Assembly: GCA_009760855.2 (NCBI GenBank) | Contig: WPIO01000190.1 | Location: forward strand, 61,001-125,000 | Direction: 5' to 3' | DNA length: 64,000 nt | DNA from: Cristatella mucedo | Lineage: Eukaryota > Bryozoa > Phylactolaemata > Cristatellidae | Part shown: positions 32,301 through 64,000 of the stretch, piece after piece | Position numbering within the stretch: position 1 is the stretch's first letter | How the letters are laid out: each line of letters opens with the position of its first letter | The notes under the pieces: generated by a model | Database searches by the model: none | What the model saw: only the letters and a program-made list of their open reading frames with translations | Told to the model about the DNA's origin: nothing | Program-made: the position numbers and the translations under genes

Positions 32301-33487
32301 ATAATTTTTTAACAATGAAGTTTCTAAGATGGCTTAACCCTATTTCGACAATTTCCCGACTGCTTTGCAAATCTACGATTTGCCCTCCTGCAAAGTCACC
32401 CGGAGCTGTATCTAAACGTGATCTCGGCCCTGTGGAAGGAAGTGCATGACCGTCCGTTCACTAACGAGTGGGCAATAGCAAATTGCAGTGCAGGTCAATT
32501 GCGTAAATGTATAAAATCACGTTTTTTGAATTGTCAAGAGCGAATGAGAAAAAGCCAAACAAGACAATCATCGATCGATCAAGCAGTATATTTGACAACA
32601 GTCAGCATAGCTGACTGATTCGCACATCAGCAGCAAAAATCTAAAGAACGCGTGCACCGAGATCAGCCAAGATGCACGTCCAAGCACGTCCTGCAGCTGA
32701 AAAGCCCTTAGAAAAAAATGCACGCGGCAAATACCCAACTATAGCAGCTTCCGGCAACCACTTTCGACAATGTCGTTGCAACGGGCAGGCAGTCTGTGAT
32801 AGGCAAATTAGTGTGGTAACAAGAAGCCTTGATGGCAGTACTATGACGGCGCTGAAGGTTCACTTGTGACAGTCATAAGCTGCTCTGGTCGAAGTGCGGC
32901 TAGAAGTAAGCCTAGAGGTCTGTATGACGTCAGCACACTGCTACAACCAATGAGCACCAGCTTGTGCCGAGAGCGTGTCAAGGCGACGTTGAGCCTCCGG
33001 ATGTCATCAAGGATGCCCCTGGCCTCGCTCTAAAATTTGACACGGCTCAAGTCCACACAGCCAACTTTTAAACGCTTACCCGCTAAACAAACTGCGAAGA
33101 CAAAACATCACCATCCTTTCGTCTCATCAGTATAAGCGTGCCAGCTCATGCACATGTGCTATTTGCATGATCATCGGTTGCTAAGCGCGATCCCTGGGAT
33201 TATTACTAGATCAATCATCACAGCAGATGAGTACAGCATAGCCATCATATCGAGGCCTGAGCCTTACCCTGCTTAGACACCGACTTTAAAAAAAAACTCT
33301 ACTAGCACAAACAAGCTGTTTAGCAAGATGAAATTAAGATTGGCTCTACACAAAAATTCAAGCTTGTATTGCATGCCAGTAATCGTGTGTGCCCTGAATC
33401 GACAGCTGTCCAGGTAGCTTAGCCAGCATGCATCAGATAGCTTCGCTTGAGTGACGAATTAGATCCGGTGAACGACTTAATCACTAA
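32301..33487. other. 3' flank of DNA2, no gene recognised
   Basis: I find no repeat and no coding frame with support. It lies downstream of the last DNA2 exon on the minus strand, so its right part may hold the 3' untranslated region, but I see no clear AATAAA in that sense close by. Confidence 0.35.
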
Positions 33488-62013
<28,526 letters not shown>

Positions 62014-62369
62014 CTAGAATAACAGCACACGTTGTGAAACGTGAAAACCGACTACGATCGAGAACACATCGGGCTGCATGCATCCACTGGCAACGAGCAT
62101 ACATAGGCACACTAACTAGCGAGTACAAGCAGCAGCAGCATGGCATGCGACTGTGCAATGACTCACGATCACCAGGAACACAGTAGATTGAGTTGATAAC
62201 TCCCCAACGCTACATACAAGCCGTTAGAAAGACTTTGTAACTGCAAGGTCGACGACTACATTGCCTGGAGCTCTATTGACGAGGTGCCAAACCATATCTT
62301 TTAACTGTCCTGCAGTATACTGTGAAGTCAAAGATCTTTTTGGTAATGTAGGCAGGTGTGGACATAGGC

Positions 62370-62540
62370 ATCTGTTTATCATAGCATTTAATGGGCCTGT
62401 GTGATTCGCCCTTTGTGTACTTGTGAGTGCTGACATTGTGCATGCTGCTACTAACCATATTTGAAGGCTGACCCTATGCATGTCACCTCTAACCTTGTTG
62501 ATATTGAACATGCTACCACTAACCATTCGATCATGCTGTG
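62370..62540 (+). mobile_element. LINE family A 3' end, left part
   Basis: ATAGCATTTAATGGGCCTGT, GTGCATGCTGCTACTAACCA and CCACTAACCATTCGATCATG are 3' untranslated landmarks of the diverged subfamily. It continues at 62,850 after an insert. Confidence 0.8.
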
Positions 62541-62849
62541 AGCTTGCGTGCACATATTGCTAAACAGAAAACGACTCGGAGCACTCGGAACACAACCAAA
62601 CTCAACAACGTTTAATTAACGACTCTGTTCTGCAGACGTTAATGCTAACGGAGCTTCCTGTCGTCTGAGCCCAGGAACGCTGCGTTCCGATTGGCCAGCG
62701 CCGTTGCTAGCGCCAGCAGCAGCAATGCTGAGCCACGATTGGTAAGTCAGGGTCGGCAGGGCCCTCAGCCTAGTACTGGCAGACAACAGCATCTAGGCAC
62801 GGCACTGTCGTAGGCTGGGGTATGCATTCTCTATTACGATCTCAACATT
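62541..62849. mobile_element. Insert of about 310 bases within a LINE 3' end, unclassified
   Basis: Other copies of this LINE subfamily run from CGATCATGC straight into TTCCTTTACAGC. Here about 310 bases intervene. The insert begins TGTGAGCTTGCG and ends near TACGATCTCAACA, so it has TG...CA ends as an LTR would. I could not confirm a target-site duplication. Confidence 0.55.
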
Positions 62850-62940
62850 CATATTTCCTTTACAGCATATATAAAGTGCCTAGAACGAGATTAAGTTCTC
62901 TGAGGGTGCTACACAAATGTATAAAGTAGTAGTAGTAGGA
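62850..62940 (+). mobile_element. LINE family A 3' tail, right part
   Basis: TTTCCTTTACAGC, AAGTGCCTAGAACGAGATTA, GAGGGTGCTACACAAATG and a (GTA)n run complete the element started at 62,370. Confidence 0.82.
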
Positions 62941-63044
62941 GTAGTAGTGTCCTCCTGTTAATAACAAAGACAGACGATAGTGCTCAGTAACTACGCAATA
63001 TCGATACAAAGCCAAAATCTTCACTGCTTAAGGTCGGCAAAAAT

Positions 63045-63565
63045 CGATGTTGTCAAGTTCAAACGGATTGAGAGCAAAGTTCTTACGCTGACCCACAAGG
63101 CCCACTACGGCTTGGCTCATTCATACCTAGCTGAACTGTGGCACCAGTTTCAGCCTCATCACGCCCCCAAGGTCCTGTGTGGACAATACATTTGCTGTTC
63201 CATTCCTCCGTTTAAAGACCGTTAGCGACAGAAGCTTTAGCTCGGCAGGTCCTAGACCGTGGAACTCGCTTCCACAATTCTTACGAAACGACAACTACTC
63301 TCCTGCTGCCGACTATGGCACATCCTTTTCAGCGGTCCTGAGCTGCTACTTCTATGCTACTCACTACCTCAACTGCTCTCCTGACTCTGCTACGCTTCCT
63401 ACGTTTTCTTCGTTGTGTGTGATGAAGTCTGTTGGCTACCGAATGCGTACCGAAAGCCACTTAGGCTGTGAGTGCGCTATACAAAACTCTCCTGCGTAAC
63501 ACCCACACAGTCTTTATGGCTTTGCGGAGTTACAGATGGAGATACATTACATTACATTGCAGGCA
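63045..63565 (+). mobile_element. LINE family B 3' fragment
   Basis: Codons RIESKVLTLTHKAHYGLAHS, SFSSAGPRPWNSLPQFLRND and YSPAADYGTSFSAVLSC match the C-terminus of the 50.8 kb copy. It ends GGAGTTACAGATGGAGATAC and ATTACATTACATT. One frameshift is near 63,170. Confidence 0.88.
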
Positions 63566-64000
63566 ACAAGCCAAGAAAGTCGATACGTGAGAAAGTGACC
63601 ACTTGGTAAAAATTGTCCATCAACGCCAGCATGCTCCCCCAGCCAATGCAAGCTTAGCATTGCACTGCTGCCTAAACAGTTAAGGCAACAGCACAGTACC
63701 ATCGAATGTGCGCAGCAGCTTGAGTACCTGCTAAAAATTGAGGGCATTACAATAAGGATGACCTGACGCCCCTCATCTTGGGCAATACAGCTGCCACTAA
63801 GGCTCAAGCCAGCTGGTGCTTCAACCCTCAGGGCAGCTGGGTTATGCCAGGTGGACAAGTCACGCCAGAGTCAGCACAACATGATCAAAACGTTCCAAGT
63901 CACCAAACGCTTAACGAAAGTGTGCGAGCCACAGCCACGGTTTTTCTGATCCACCATGCATCTTGCTAGGCAGCTAGCCAAAACTCAATCGTTTGCAAGT
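63566..64000. other. Upstream of placed DNA2 exons, unresolved
   Basis: Missing N-terminal DNA2 exons should lie here or beyond the window. A minus-strand frame at 63,547-63,858 contains AQDEGRQVILI followed by a possible donor (GTAATG at 63,750-63,745), vaguely like an N-terminal DNA2 segment, but I do not consider it proven. Confidence 0.25.

Noticed and set aside
63547-63858. Possible N-terminal DNA2 exon ending at 63,751
   Set aside because: Only a short stretch (DEGRQVILI) resembles DNA2, the acceptor is unclear and the frame overlaps a LINE end. A protein-guided spliced alignment would be needed.

Overview
The window is nuclear DNA of an animal, most likely an invertebrate. The evidence is an intron-rich gene with GT-AG splice sites in consistent phase, long simple repeats, tRNA-derived SINEs and several families of decayed LINEs of the L2/CR1 group. 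I cannot name the species from sequence alone.

Layout. (1) Positions 1 to about 3,690 are AT-rich and hold a decayed Maverick/Polinton-like or related viral element: a retrovirus-type integrase, a YqaJ-type exonuclease, capsid-like fragments and small zinc-binding or charged proteins, all broken by stops and frameshifts. (2) Positions 3.7-8 kb are a patchwork of two copper amine oxidase gene fragments, LINE 3' ends, and a degenerate tandem array of about 150-180 bp units. (3) Positions 7.8-12.3 kb hold a GC-rich block, a two-copy segmental duplication and no recognisable gene. (4) 12.3-14.7 kb carries a copper amine oxidase gene with one frameshift (copy 1). (5) 14.7-24.8 kb holds simple repeats, two LINE copies, SINEs and a large inverted repeat. 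(6) 24.8-27.4 kb carries an intact-looking copper amine oxidase (copy 2). (7) 27.7-32.3 kb is nested LINE debris. (8) From 33.5 kb to beyond 62.0 kb, on the minus strand, lies DNA2, the replication helicase-nuclease. Seventeen internal exons join in perfect phase (846 codons), plus a probable last exon. Its introns carry LINEs, SINEs and simple repeats.

The two amine oxidases are paralogues about 12 kb apart on the same strand. Both have the topaquinone Tyr, catalytic Asp and three copper His, and both have an N-terminal membrane anchor. The two small fragments at 4.0 and 6.1 kb resemble copy 1, so the locus has been shuffled by local duplication. DNA2 is unrelated and convergent with them.

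Most of the remaining DNA is repeat. The main LINE family and the main tRNA-SINE share the same 3' tail, which suggests the SINE is mobilised by that LINE.
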